The position numbers and the translations under genes were made by a program. The notes beneath the pieces are model-generated. The model saw only the letters and a list, made by a program, of their open reading frames with translations, ran no database searches and was not told where the DNA came from. From Deltaproteobacteria bacterium (lineage in GTDB: Bacteria; Desulfobacterota; Desulfobaccia; Desulfobaccales; 0-14-0-80-60-11): a stretch of DNA of 64,000 nt. The DNA lies in NCBI GenBank assembly GCA_030018495.1, contig JASEFS010000001.1, forward strand, positions 62,001 through 126,000, given 5' to 3'. Numbering within the stretch: the first letter of the stretch is position 1; the number at the start of each line of letters is the position of its first letter. Below are positions 42,778 through 52,099 of the stretch, in pieces.

Positions 42778-44025
42778 ATGAACGCTACTCTCTTGGAATT
42801 GGAAGATGCATTGAATGAAGGAGTAGTGCAAGAGAATCTCCTTATTTCAATGTCAGCTCCTGACCTCACCCAAGGCGAGAGGAGTGCTGTAAGCCAAGTA
42901 CTTACAACTCCGCACTTGGCTCTGGGACCACAGTTGGTCGAGTTTGAAAAATGTTTCAGTGAATTAATCGGGCCTTACCAATGCGTCGGGGTGTCGAGCG
43001 GCACCGCAGGTCTGCACCTTGCTGTCATTGCCGCTGATGTCAAAGATGGCGACCTGGTCATCACCACCCCCTTTTCCTTCATAGCCTCGGCGAATTGCAT
43101 TTTATATGAAAGGGGATTTCCCATTTTCGTGGACGTGGACCCAAGAACGGGAAATCTCGATCCCAACTTGGTCCAAGAAGCCGCCCAGGACCTTATCCAG
43201 GGAGGAGTCAAGGCCCGCCGCTGGTTGCCGGCTTCCGGGCGCGCCAACGACTCCCTTCGGAAAGGCTGCCTTAAGGCAATTCTGCCGGTTCATGCCTTTG
43301 GGCAACCCGCGGATATGGATCCTCTCTTAGAAACGGCTCGGCGGCATGGGCTCGTGGTCATTGAGGATGCCTGTGAAGCCCTGGGCAGTGAGTACAAAGG
43401 CCGCAAAGCGGGGTGCCTGGGAGATATCGCGGTTTTCGCTTTTTATCCAAATAAACAGATAACCACGGGAGAGGGTGGGATGATCGTCACCGCATCTCCT
43501 GAATGGGAGGCCCTTTTTCGTTCTTTGCGTAATCAAGGCAGGGATGTCTTCGATGCCTGGCTCAATCATAGTCGTCTGGGATTCAACTATCGCTTGGACG
43601 AAATGAGTGCCGCCTTGGGGGTGGCCCAATTGGCGCGCCTCGATGAAATACTGCAAAAGAGGGAACAGGTTGCCGGCTGGTATGGAGAACGGCTGGCTGA
43701 TTTGGAACTGGTGGAAGTGCCTTTTATCTCCCCTTACACCACTCGCATGAGTTGGTTTGTCTATGTCGTGCGCCTCAAACCGCCCGCTTCCCGGGAGCGG
43801 GTAATGTCCGAACTGCAGAAAGCCGGCATTCCCAGCCGTCCGTATTTCACGCCTATTCACCTGCAACCGTTCTATCGGAAAGAATTCGGTTACCGCGAGG
43901 GTGACTTTCCTGTTACCGAGTATTTGGGAAATGTTTCCCTGGCACTGCCCTTTTCAGGCGTAATGACGGAAACACAGGTTGATTATGTCTGCGAACATTT
44001 AGGACGGTCACTGACAAGATATTAA
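42778..44025 (+). CDS. DegT/DnrJ/EryC1/StrS-family nucleotide-sugar aminotransferase
   Basis: PLP enzyme that aminates a keto nucleotide sugar, cytoplasmic, 415 aa. SAPDLTQGERSAVSQVLTTPHLALGPQLVEFE is the family start, CVGVSSGTAGLHLAVIAA binds the cofactor phosphate, VIEDACEALGSEYKGRKAG carries the PLP Asp, and FAFYPNKQITTGEGGMIV the Schiff-base Lys. LGFNYRLDEMSAALGVAQL and PSRPYFTPIHLQPFY complete it. It has about 24 residues before the usual start (MSAPDL, in frame), which may be the true one. Likely acts after the CapD/WbpM-like dehydratase encoded next, making an amino-sugar precursor. Confidence 0.92.
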   Translation: MNATLLELEDALNEGVVQENLLISMSAPDLTQGERSAVSQVLTTPHLALGPQLVEFEKCFSELIGPYQCVGVSSGTAGLHLAVIAADVKDGDLVITTPFSFIASANCILYERGFPIFVDVDPRTGNLDPNLVQEAAQDLIQGGVKARRWLPASGRANDSLRKGCLKAILPVHAFGQPADMDPLLETARRHGLVVIEDACEALGSEYKGRKAGCLGDIAVFAFYPNKQITTGEGGMIVTASPEWEALFRSLRNQGRDVFDAWLNHSRLGFNYRLDEMSAALGVAQLARLDEILQKREQVAGWYGERLADLELVEVPFISPYTTRMSWFVYVVRLKPPASRERVMSELQKAGIPSRPYFTPIHLQPFYRKEFGYREGDFPVTEYLGNVSLALPFSGVMTETQVDYVCEHLGRSLTRY

Positions 44026-44132
44026 AAGCTATTGCAAACCCAACATTGGTCATCCTGGACGTAATGAAGGATCCCGAACTTTTACAACAGCCTCTAAGCT
44101 CCTTCTAACAAGCGCTTATTCGGTCCAAAGCA

Positions 44133-46097
44133 ATGGCAACTATTAGCAGGCCATCCGAAGCTCTGAAAATTATTGGGAAAATTCCCGACAAAGTCTATTT
44201 TGCCATTGTCGATAGCGTAATGCTGGCCATAGCCGTCTATTTGAGCTTTGTTTTACGTCTGGAAACCTTTGATGTATCGAGTTTCGAAATGGTAATTTTG
44301 ATTTTGACCGCATCTTTGTCCTGCATCAACCCGTTAGTCTTTCGAGTTACCGGTGTTTATTCCATTGTCTGGCGTTACTCTTCGATTGAAGAAATGCTGA
44401 AGTTGATTGCCTCAGTGACACTTGCGGTCCTGTTGGCCTGCATTGTCACCGTGTTCATCGGCGTTCTGCATCCGGACAATTATTTTCTCCCCCGCTCTAT
44501 TCCCTTTATTCTTCTTTCTGTTGCCATACCCTTGATTGTTTATCCCCGGGCCATCATGCGAATAGTCGCCATTTGGCAAATTAGAAGACAAAACCATAAC
44601 AATGGGGCCCACAAGAAAACCTTAATAATCGGAGCAGGGAGCGCGGGCTCGCTCATCATGCGAGAGATCCGTCTGAATCCCCAGTTGAGTCTGGATATTA
44701 TCGGGTTCCTGGACGATGACCCGGCAAAAGACCGTCAGTTTATCCACGGCAAAATGGTTCTTGGCGACCTGAAGAGTATTAAGGAAGTGGTAGAAACCTA
44801 CCAAGTCGAGCAAGTTATCATTGCAATGCCGACTGCTCCGGGCAGAGCGGTCCGGAAGATTGTCGATTTCTGCAACAACGCCAATCTGCCTGTCAAAGTT
44901 ATGCCTGGCATTTATGAGCTGCTGAACGGCAACGTGAGCGTCAACAGCCTGAGGCCGGTTCAAATTGAAGACTTGCTGCGTCGAGAAATGGTACAAACCA
45001 ATGTCTCAAGCACGGCAGGGATCATCAAAGGAAAGCGCATTCTGGTCAGCGGCGCCGGCGGGTCTATCGGCAGTGAGTTGTGCCGCCAAATCTGGCGGTT
45101 GGATCCTGAGATGCTTATTTTGCTGGGACACGGAGAAAATAGCATTTTTAACATTCATAATGAATTGCAGGAGTCTTGGCACCGATCTGGTCAGAAGAAC
45201 ATCGGCGCGAGATTGCAGCCAGTGATTGCGGATGTTCGCTTCCCAGAAAGACTCCGTGCCGTTTTTGAGGAATTTCATCCGGAAATTGTTTTCCATACTG
45301 CCGCCCATAAACACGTGCCCCTCATGGAGATCAACCCGGGAGAGGCCGTTATCAACAACGTGCTGGGAACCCATTATCTCCTGGAAACCTGCCAATCTTT
45401 TTGGGTCGAGCGATTTTTGCTGATATCCACTGACAAGGCGGTGAGGCCTGCCAGCATTATGGGAGCTACCAAGAGATTGGCCGAGCTGCTGGTGCAGAGA
45501 GCTGCAGCAACCAGCCAAAAACCTTATGTTTGCGTCAGATTCGGCAATGTCTTAGGCAGCCGGGGAAGCGTTTTATTGAAATTTAAAGAACAACTGGCTA
45601 TGGGGGGCCCGCTAACCATCACCCACCCGGACATGGAGCGCTACTTTATGACCATCCCGGAGGCCGTGCATCTGGTCATCCAGGCTGCATCCCTGGGAAA
45701 AGGCGGTGAAGTTTTTGTCCTTGATATGGGTGAGCCGGTGAAAATTGTCGATCTGGCCAAAGACCTTATAAAACTTTCGGGAAAAGTGCCGGGCCGGGAC
45801 ATTGATATCGTGTTCACCGGGGTGCGGCCGGGCGAGAAACTTCGGGAAGAGCTCTTCTTGCCAAGCGAAGACTATCATCACACGCAGCATCCCAAAATTT
45901 ATGTTGCTGAGGCCGATCGATGCTCCCAGTCTATGTTGCATGATTTGATGGAGGAATTGCGTGATTCCGCGCTGGTGAATGACCAGGAACGCATGAAGAG
46001 TCTTTTCTTTAAGCTGATACCAGACCTCCACCTTTGCAACCTGAAGGCAGTAAATTACGAGCAAAGCTTTGCAGGCCACGGTCAAGCTGCCTCATAG
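44133..46097 (+). CDS. membrane-bound UDP-sugar 4,6-dehydratase/epimerase (WbpM/CapD/FlaA1-like)
   Basis: 654 aa. Four N-terminal membrane helices (from about residue 22 to 150, for example VYFAIVDSVMLAIAVYLSFVL), a CoA-binding-like Rossmann unit (TLIIGAGSAGSLIMREIRL), then the SDR domain: ILVSGAGGSIGSELCRQIWR (NAD), FHTAAHKHVPLMEINPGEAV, STDKAVRPASIMGATKRLAE (Met replaces Tyr, with Lys, as in WbpM-type dehydratases), RFGNVLGSRGSVL and EELFLPSEDYHHTQHPKIYVAE. It probably makes the 4-keto-6-deoxy sugar used by the upstream aminotransferase (UDP-QuiNAc/bacillosamine-like routes). It ends just before the flippase gene. Confidence 0.93.
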   Translation: MATISRPSEALKIIGKIPDKVYFAIVDSVMLAIAVYLSFVLRLETFDVSSFEMVILILTASLSCINPLVFRVTGVYSIVWRYSSIEEMLKLIASVTLAVLLACIVTVFIGVLHPDNYFLPRSIPFILLSVAIPLIVYPRAIMRIVAIWQIRRQNHNNGAHKKTLIIGAGSAGSLIMREIRLNPQLSLDIIGFLDDDPAKDRQFIHGKMVLGDLKSIKEVVETYQVEQVIIAMPTAPGRAVRKIVDFCNNANLPVKVMPGIYELLNGNVSVNSLRPVQIEDLLRREMVQTNVSSTAGIIKGKRILVSGAGGSIGSELCRQIWRLDPEMLILLGHGENSIFNIHNELQESWHRSGQKNIGARLQPVIADVRFPERLRAVFEEFHPEIVFHTAAHKHVPLMEINPGEAVINNVLGTHYLLETCQSFWVERFLLISTDKAVRPASIMGATKRLAELLVQRAAATSQKPYVCVRFGNVLGSRGSVLLKFKEQLAMGGPLTITHPDMERYFMTIPEAVHLVIQAASLGKGGEVFVLDMGEPVKIVDLAKDLIKLSGKVPGRDIDIVFTGVRPGEKLREELFLPSEDYHHTQHPKIYVAEADRCSQSMLHDLMEELRDSALVNDQERMKSLFFKLIPDLHLCNLKAVNYEQSFAGHGQAAS

Positions 46098-46098
46098 T

Positions 46099-47451
46099 AT
46101 GCGGATTCAAGAGACTCCTCTACCCTCCGATATCGGCATTCAAGAGGAGTTTTATCCCGACTCCGCCCGGGGGCTTTCCCTTCGTTGCAACTTTCTCTGG
46201 ACCCTGGCCGGCAACGTGGTCTATGCCGCCTGCCAGTGGGGCATGCTGGTGGTCCTGGCCAAGCTGGGCAGCCCGGAGATGGTGGGCCAGTTCGCTTTGG
46301 GACTGGCCATCACCGCGCCGATTTTTATGTTCAGCAATCTCCAACTCCGCGCGGTTCAGGCCACGGATGCCCGCCGGGAATATCTCTTCGGCCACTATCT
46401 GGCTTTGCGGCTGTTGACCGTTATTCTGGCTTTCCTGGTTATCGGCGGCATCACGGGATTGAGTTCTTATAGCTGGGGCACCAAACTGGTCATCCTGGCC
46501 GTAGGTCTGGCCAAGGCTTTTGAGGCCGTCAGCGATGTGTTCTACGGTTTGTTTCAGCAGCATGAAAGATTGGACCGCATTGCCACTTCCATGATGATTA
46601 AGGGGCCTTTGTCCCTGGCGGCCCTGGGATCGGTTTTCTACCTCACCGGGAGTATGTTCTGGGGCGCCTTGGGTTTGGTAGCGGCCTGGGCCGTGGTCTT
46701 GCTGGCTTATGATATGTATCGCGGCGCCCAAATATTGGCTGTCGCCGCATCGAATTCCGGAAGAAATACCTCCCCCCTGGTTCGGCGCCGCCTGGTTCTC
46801 CAACTCCCCTGGGAGCCTGCCACCCTAAGCCGCCTCGCTTGGCTGGCCTTGCCCTTGGGATTTGTCATGATGGTGATCTCCCTAAAAACCAACATCCCCC
46901 GGTACTTTATCGAGCACTATCTGGGAGAGCGGCAGTTGGGGATTTTCGCGGCTATGGCCTATTTTATGATGGCCGGAAAGCAGGTGGTAGGCGCTCTGGG
47001 GCAGTCGGCCACCCCTCGCTTGGCCAAATACTACGCCGCCGGGCGCAAAGGAGCGATGTTCACGCTCCTGGTCAAGCTGATGCTTCTCGGCGGCCTGTTG
47101 GGTGTGGCCGGGGTGCTTGTCGCTCTGATGGCCGGCAAGGAAATCCTTACCCTGGTCTATCGGGCCGAATATGCCGAAAAGGCCGGGGTCCTGGCGTGGC
47201 TGATGGCGGCCGCCGGCATTTACTATATCGGAGTCTTTTTGGGCTTTGGGATGACCGCGGCCCGTTACTTTCGCATTCAGGCCCCTTTGAATGCAGTCAC
47301 TTTGCTCCTTATTACCGGTGTTTCGGCGCTGCTGATTCCCCGCTATGGTCTGGTGGGGGCCGCCTGGGTCGCCTGTGTTGTTTATACCGTGGAAATTCCT
47401 CTGAAAGCCTGGATCATGGCCCACGCCTTCAAACATTTCCCCGTTAATTGA
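46099..47451 (+). CDS. wzx: Wzx-type polysaccharide flippase
   Basis: MOP-superfamily flippase that moves lipid-linked repeat units across the inner membrane. About 450 aa with some 12-14 hydrophobic helices from residue 30 on (NFLWTLAGNVVYAACQWGMLVVLAKLG, ending in LIPRYGLVGAAWVACVVYTVEIPLKAW, the family's typical last helices). The ORF track begins at a TTG inside the previous gene; the ATG at 46099, directly after its stop, is preferred, with a weak ribosome site. Its position between dehydratase and glycosyltransferases supports the Wzx/Wzy pathway. Confidence 0.88.
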   Translation: MRIQETPLPSDIGIQEEFYPDSARGLSLRCNFLWTLAGNVVYAACQWGMLVVLAKLGSPEMVGQFALGLAITAPIFMFSNLQLRAVQATDARREYLFGHYLALRLLTVILAFLVIGGITGLSSYSWGTKLVILAVGLAKAFEAVSDVFYGLFQQHERLDRIATSMMIKGPLSLAALGSVFYLTGSMFWGALGLVAAWAVVLLAYDMYRGAQILAVAASNSGRNTSPLVRRRLVLQLPWEPATLSRLAWLALPLGFVMMVISLKTNIPRYFIEHYLGERQLGIFAAMAYFMMAGKQVVGALGQSATPRLAKYYAAGRKGAMFTLLVKLMLLGGLLGVAGVLVALMAGKEILTLVYRAEYAEKAGVLAWLMAAAGIYYIGVFLGFGMTAARYFRIQAPLNAVTLLLITGVSALLIPRYGLVGAAWVACVVYTVEIPLKAWIMAHAFKHFPVN

Positions 47452-47469
47452 TCGAAATAAAAAGCTTAA

Positions 47470-48627
47470 ATGAACTTATTGCATCTGAGTTCGCCCGTGC
47501 GCATTCTCCAGGTTGTCGGAGGAATGAACCTGGGGGGCGTGGAAACCTGGCTGCTGCAAGTCTTGCGAAATATTGACAGAGAACGCTTCCAGATTGACCT
47601 GCTGGTCCATACGGAGGAGGAGTGCGTCTATGATGAGGAAGTGCGGGCTCTGGGCTGCCGGATTCTCCCTTGCTTGCATCCCCGCCAGCCGTGGACTTAC
47701 GCCCGCAATTTCCACCGCCTGGTCCGGGAATGCGGCCCCTACGATATCATTCACAGCCATGTTTTCCGCTTCAGCGGCTTTATTATGCGACTGGCGGCTG
47801 CTGCCGGCATTCCGGTGCGCATCGCTCACAGTCGCAGCTCGGCGGAGAACCGCAACCTGACCATATGGCGGCAGGGCTACAATTTCCTGATGAGTTCCTG
47901 GCTGGCAGGATACTCCACCCATCTCCTGGCGGTCTCCCGTGATGCGGCCCTGGGGCTGTACGGCCCCGGTGGCCTCAACGACTCCAAGCTCTTTCTGGCG
48001 CCTTCAGCCATTGATTTCACCCCGTTTCAAGAAAACTGTTCAAGCGGGGAGATCAGAGACGGCCTGTCTTTGCCTCTGGACGCCAAGGTGGTGGGGCATG
48101 TGGGCAGGTTTACGGAAGCCAAGAACCATGATTTTGTCATCGAAGTAGCTCGGATTCTTTGCCAGCGGCGGCCAAATCTTCAATTTGTGCTGGTGGGTGA
48201 AGGGCCGTCCCGGACTGTATGCATGGAACGGGTGGAGAAAATGGGACTGGCCCCGCGGTTCAAGTTTACCGGGGCCCGCCGGGACGTGCCGCGGCTCATG
48301 AAGGGGGCCATGGACCTGTTGCTCTTTCCCTCTAAATGGGAGGGCCTTCCCCGCGTAGTACTGGAAGCCCAGGCCGCCGGCTTGCCCTGCGTTATTTCAG
48401 ATGTCATTTCCGAGGAGGTGGAAGTGGTGCAGCCGCTGGTGCGGCGCCTCTCCTTGAAGCAGCCCCCCGCAGACTGGGCCGAGGCCGTCCTGGCCGCCCT
48501 TGATAATCCCCCGCCGGTCAGCCCCCATGATGCCTTTGCTGCCATGCAGGGCAGCCGGTTCAGTATGGCTGGCAATGTCAAGCTCCTGGAGAGCCTTTAT
48601 TTGCAAGCCTTAACGGAGCGCCGATGA
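47470..48627 (+). CDS. glycosyltransferase family 4
   Basis: Retaining GT-B enzyme at the cytoplasmic membrane face, 385 aa. N-terminal RILQVVGGMNLGGVETWLLQVLRNID binds the acceptor side, and IIHSHVFRFSGFIMRLAA is characteristic. The C-terminal donor domain has VGHVGRFTEAKNHDFVIEVARIL, FVLVGEGPSRT, FTGARRDVPRLMKGAMDLLLFPSKWEGLPRVVLEAQAAGLPCVISD (E-x7-E motif). Linkage and sugar cannot be deduced. Its stop overlaps the next gene's start (ATGA). Confidence 0.9.
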   Translation: MNLLHLSSPVRILQVVGGMNLGGVETWLLQVLRNIDRERFQIDLLVHTEEECVYDEEVRALGCRILPCLHPRQPWTYARNFHRLVRECGPYDIIHSHVFRFSGFIMRLAAAAGIPVRIAHSRSSAENRNLTIWRQGYNFLMSSWLAGYSTHLLAVSRDAALGLYGPGGLNDSKLFLAPSAIDFTPFQENCSSGEIRDGLSLPLDAKVVGHVGRFTEAKNHDFVIEVARILCQRRPNLQFVLVGEGPSRTVCMERVEKMGLAPRFKFTGARRDVPRLMKGAMDLLLFPSKWEGLPRVVLEAQAAGLPCVISDVISEEVEVVQPLVRRLSLKQPPADWAEAVLAALDNPPPVSPHDAFAAMQGSRFSMAGNVKLLESLYLQALTERR

Positions 48628-49499
48628 ATCCTCCGGTATCTGTAATCATGGCAGCCTATAACGCCGAAAAAACCATAGGCGCGGCCATTCGCTCCATCCT
48701 GGGACAGACTCACCAAAACCTGGAGCTCATCATCGTGGACGATGCTTCCCGGGATCGGACCGTAGAAGTCATCCATTCATTCTCCGATCCACGTTTGGTG
48801 CTACTACGTAACAGAGCTAATATTAAGCAGGGGCTTTCTCGGAATATTGCTATTGACGCCGCCAAGGGGGAATTCATTGCCGTCATAGATGCCGACGATC
48901 TGAGCCTGCCCACCCGCCTGCAAAAACAGGTGGAATTTTTAGTCTCACATCCCGAAGTGGATGTCGTAGGCAGCAACTCTTATCTCTTCAATGACTCCGG
49001 AGCTATCCTGGGCGGATTGGTAAATAAGGGGCAAACCCACCAGGAATTGACTGCCAGGATAGACCGTAAGATTCCCCTGACTCACCCAACCATTATGGGG
49101 CGGGCGGAGTGGTTTCGAAAATACCGCTATCGGCAATATCCGCGCTCACAGGATCGGGACCTTTTTCTTCGTTCCTACCGGCACAGTACCTTCGCGAATA
49201 CTCCGCTGTTTTTGTATGCGTATCGTGATCCGGGGAAGCTGTCAATGAGAAAACTGGTTCTGGCCAGTTGGACCAATCTAGTAATTCGACTGCGACATCG
49301 GCGGGAATATGGATTGCCGGTTTACTCGGTTCTCGCTTCTCCCCTTTTGATGGGGGGTAAATGGTTTTACTGGGGGCTCCTAGCCTTGCGAGGCCAGAGC
49401 CTCTTCGCTCTCCCCTGCCAAAAACTTGAAAATAACCAACGAGTTGAGGCCGACCAGGCTTGGATTTGGCATTGTTTGGGGATAAGCTCGCAAATTTAA
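48624..49499 (+). CDS. glycosyltransferase family 2
   Basis: Inverting GT-A enzyme, 291 aa. PPVSVIMAAYNAEKTIGAAIRSILGQTHQNLELIIVDDASRDRT starts the nucleotide-binding domain, GEFIAVIDADDLSLPTRLQKQVEFL holds the DxD metal site, and TAHPTIMGRAEWFRKYRY-like (THPTIMGRAEWFRKYRYRQ) lies in the acceptor half. A weakly hydrophobic tail (LASPLLMGGKWFYWGLLAL) may associate with the membrane. ATGA overlap with the GT4 gene indicates translational coupling. Confidence 0.9.
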   Translation: MNPPVSVIMAAYNAEKTIGAAIRSILGQTHQNLELIIVDDASRDRTVEVIHSFSDPRLVLLRNRANIKQGLSRNIAIDAAKGEFIAVIDADDLSLPTRLQKQVEFLVSHPEVDVVGSNSYLFNDSGAILGGLVNKGQTHQELTARIDRKIPLTHPTIMGRAEWFRKYRYRQYPRSQDRDLFLRSYRHSTFANTPLFLYAYRDPGKLSMRKLVLASWTNLVIRLRHRREYGLPVYSVLASPLLMGGKWFYWGLLALRGQSLFALPCQKLENNQRVEADQAWIWHCLGISSQI

Positions 49500-49552
49500 A
49501 AACATACCAATCAAAATTCCCAAACTCTTATTCTAAATAAACAAGGCCCGGA

Positions 49553-50872
49553 ATGTTAAGGACACAGGAAATAGTTAACCCACATCGTTTCCAGGTCTTG
49601 CGAGACGCCAGGAAAGTACCTGTTATCAAAGGCTTATGGCTCCTGGAAGGCATGCTCATCCTGACAATGGGTCTCCTGCCGGTATATATGTTCCCTTCCG
49701 GGGGCCCCCAGTTGGTAGACGGTCCCCTGCTCATCCTGCTGACGGTTCATTTCCTCTGGCGCAGAGGTGCCCCTCCTGGCTTGCGGAAGAATATCACCTT
49801 ATTGCTGCCCTTTATTATTTGGGCTGCCTTGGTAAACCTGGGTTACTTTCTTCTCCATACCTCCGACTATCTTCCCCTGTTAAAGAGCGCTGAGCTTTTC
49901 TATACCTTCATGATATTTTCGGCATTTTCCTGCTGGTTTCGTGATGTAGTGAAAGCGAAAGAAATCGCCTTTCTCTATGCCGGCACCTTCCTGTCCATCA
50001 TATTGATCTTCATGGTCAAAGGGTACAGCGAAGAGGTTTTCAGGTCAGCCCTTTCCTTCAACAATCCCAACCAACTGGGCTATTATGCGCTTTTTCTGGC
50101 CTGCCTGGCGGGCCTGTTAATGCATTGGAAGGAGAAAGAAGGGGGCGGCAAAGTCATTTATTTCTGGTGCGACTTTCTCATCTTCTCGCTGGCCCACCTT
50201 TTGATGCTTCTGTCACTGTCCCGCGGCGCGCTTGCCGCAATCTTACTCATTGATCTATGGATCTTGCCCAGATTGACCAAAAAGATAACGATCTTTTTCC
50301 TGCCTCTGCTAACTCTGTCATTAATCAGCGCAGCCTGGCAGCCGGAAATTATTCAGGAGAAGCTGGCCGGGCGCCCGGGAAAAAGCATGGAGGCTGGGGA
50401 GGTCACTCAAGATTTGTCCCAACGTGTTATTCACCAACTTTCCATTATGGAAGGGTTTCATTACTTGATAGGCCGGGGAGGGGTAAGTCTCACCTGGAAA
50501 GACAAAGCAGACAATATAGGGGAGGTCCACAACATCTTCGGCGAAGTGTTCCGATGTTATGGCCTCATCGGTTTGGGGCTCTTCTGCGTCTGGCTCATCC
50601 TAATGGTGTGGCGCAGTCGTGTGGTGCCTGGCGGACTATATATCTGGGCAGCCTTGATACTTTATAACATGTCGCATTACGGCCTGCGCTTCCGCTCTTT
50701 CTGGATTTTGCTGGCTTTATTGAATGCCATGATTTACCTGGAAAGCAGGAGAAACAACAAAAACATGGAATTTGTTGCCAATGCGAGGAGGAGAGCTATT
50801 GAGGAAGAAATGATTAAAAAGCGTAAGCTATGGGCGCTTACCCGGTCCAGCCCTCCTGCTGCTAAAGTTTGA
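49553..50872 (+). CDS. wzy: O-antigen ligase/polymerase-like membrane protein (Wzy/WaaL family)
   Basis: 439 aa with about 11 membrane helices. The large periplasmic loop between helices (AAWQPEIIQEKLAGRPGKSMEAGEVTQDLSQRVIHQLSIMEGFHYLIGRGG) contains the QRVxxW-like region and IGRGG. GEVHNIFGEVFRCYGLIGLGLFCVWLI is the H-N-x-x-x-E signature of the O-antigen ligase/polymerase superfamily. In this locus (Wzx, Wzc, no lipid A genes) the polymerase role fits better than ligase. LSLSRGALAAILLI is a common SRG motif. The C-terminus is basic and cytoplasmic. Confidence 0.82.
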   Translation: MLRTQEIVNPHRFQVLRDARKVPVIKGLWLLEGMLILTMGLLPVYMFPSGGPQLVDGPLLILLTVHFLWRRGAPPGLRKNITLLLPFIIWAALVNLGYFLLHTSDYLPLLKSAELFYTFMIFSAFSCWFRDVVKAKEIAFLYAGTFLSIILIFMVKGYSEEVFRSALSFNNPNQLGYYALFLACLAGLLMHWKEKEGGGKVIYFWCDFLIFSLAHLLMLLSLSRGALAAILLIDLWILPRLTKKITIFFLPLLTLSLISAAWQPEIIQEKLAGRPGKSMEAGEVTQDLSQRVIHQLSIMEGFHYLIGRGGVSLTWKDKADNIGEVHNIFGEVFRCYGLIGLGLFCVWLILMVWRSRVVPGGLYIWAALILYNMSHYGLRFRSFWILLALLNAMIYLESRRNNKNMEFVANARRRAIEEEMIKKRKLWALTRSSPPAAKV

Positions 50873-50883
50873 TCGAGGCTGCG

Positions 50884-52065
50884 ATGCTTTTAATTCATGT
50901 CACCACAGTCCCGGAAACTTTCTGGCTTTTGCACGGTCAGATTTCTTATATGAAGAAGCGCGGCTTCGCGGTGCAAGGGGTGTCTTCTCCTGGGGAACCG
51001 CTCCAACAAACCAGGGATAGAGAGAAAATCCCTATGCACATAGTCAAGATGAGCCGCCGCATCACCCCTGGTGCAGATATGACGGCCTTGGCTAAACTTT
51101 TTCACCTGTTCCGGAGCCTGCAGCCGGCCATTGTCCACGCCCATACTCCTAAAGGTGGCCTTTTGGGAGTTATGGCCGCCAGGCTTGCCCGAGTCCCCGT
51201 AGTTATTTATGGCCTGCGGGGGTTGCCTTTTATTACCGCCTCAGGCTGGAAACGCCGAGTGTTACGCTTTTCAGAGGCCGTGGCCTGTCGTCTGGCCCAC
51301 CGGGTAATCGCGAACAGCAAGGCGAATCTTCAGGCGGTGGTGACAAGAGGGTTGTGCCCTTCGGAAAAGATCTTTGTCCCGGCAGCCGGCAGCAGCAACG
51401 GGGTGGATGCCAGGGATAGATTTAACCCTCATAAAAAACCGAAAGAAATTCGGGAACAAATCAGGCGGCAACATCGCCTTCCGCTTGAAGCTTTGGTCCT
51501 GGGTTTCGTGGGCAGGGTTGTGAAGGAAAAAGGCATCGTTGAGTTGGAGGCTGCCTGGCAAGGTTTGCGGGAACGGTTCAGCCACCTTTATCTACTGCTG
51601 GTAGGTCCGACTGAGCCCCAGGACCCGGTGCCGGCTGCGGTGTTGGCCCGTCTCCGCCAAGACCAGCGAGTTCGCTTCACGGAAAGAGTTATGGACGCCG
51701 CCCCGTTCTATATGGCGATGGATATATTGACCTTGCCCACCTATCGGGAGGGTTTCCCCAACACCCCCCTGGAAGCTGCGGCCATGGAAATCCCGGTGGT
51801 GGCCACCGATGTGGACGGCTGTCCGGAAGCGGTGCAGGATAATGTTACCGGCCTGCTGGTGCCGCCCCGGGACAGCCTGGCGCTGGCTCACGCCATTCAA
51901 GCTCTCATAGTTGACCCGGAAAAACGCACCAAAATGGGCCGGGCCGGGAGAGCGAGGGTGCTGCGGGACTTCCGGCCCGAGGTTATCTGGCAGCAATTAT
52001 ATGAGCACTATCTGGATCTGCTCAAATCCGCTCAATTGCCGTTGCCTCATAGAATTCCCACCTGA
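50884..52065 (+). CDS. glycosyltransferase family 4 (PglA/WbpX-like)
   Basis: 393 aa from the ATG at 50884 (GAGGC upstream). The ORF-track TTG at 50869 overlaps the previous stop. Acceptor domain: LLIHVTTVPETFWLLHGQISYMKKRGFAV and PAIVHAHTPKGGLLGVMAARLARVPVVIYGLRGLPF, as in PglA-like GTs. Donor domain: LGFVGRVVKEKGIVELEAAW and MDILTLPTYREGFPNTPLEAAAMEIPVVATDVDGCPEAV. PglA-type enzymes commonly follow the initiating bacillosamine/QuiNAc-type transferase, which fits the WbpM-like gene. Last gene of the plus-strand locus. Confidence 0.9.
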   Translation: MLLIHVTTVPETFWLLHGQISYMKKRGFAVQGVSSPGEPLQQTRDREKIPMHIVKMSRRITPGADMTALAKLFHLFRSLQPAIVHAHTPKGGLLGVMAARLARVPVVIYGLRGLPFITASGWKRRVLRFSEAVACRLAHRVIANSKANLQAVVTRGLCPSEKIFVPAAGSSNGVDARDRFNPHKKPKEIREQIRRQHRLPLEALVLGFVGRVVKEKGIVELEAAWQGLRERFSHLYLLLVGPTEPQDPVPAAVLARLRQDQRVRFTERVMDAAPFYMAMDILTLPTYREGFPNTPLEAAAMEIPVVATDVDGCPEAVQDNVTGLLVPPRDSLALAHAIQALIVDPEKRTKMGRAGRARVLRDFRPEVIWQQLYEHYLDLLKSAQLPLPHRIPT

Positions 52066-52099
52066 ATTGGTCCCCCCGGATGCTGAAGAAAAGCTGCTG

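Noticed and set aside
42778-52065. RfaH-type ops sequence in the glycan leaders
   Set aside because: No GGCGGTAGC-like word was seen in the gaps before the glycan genes; only the unrelated CATACGARCCAAGTC pair stands out.
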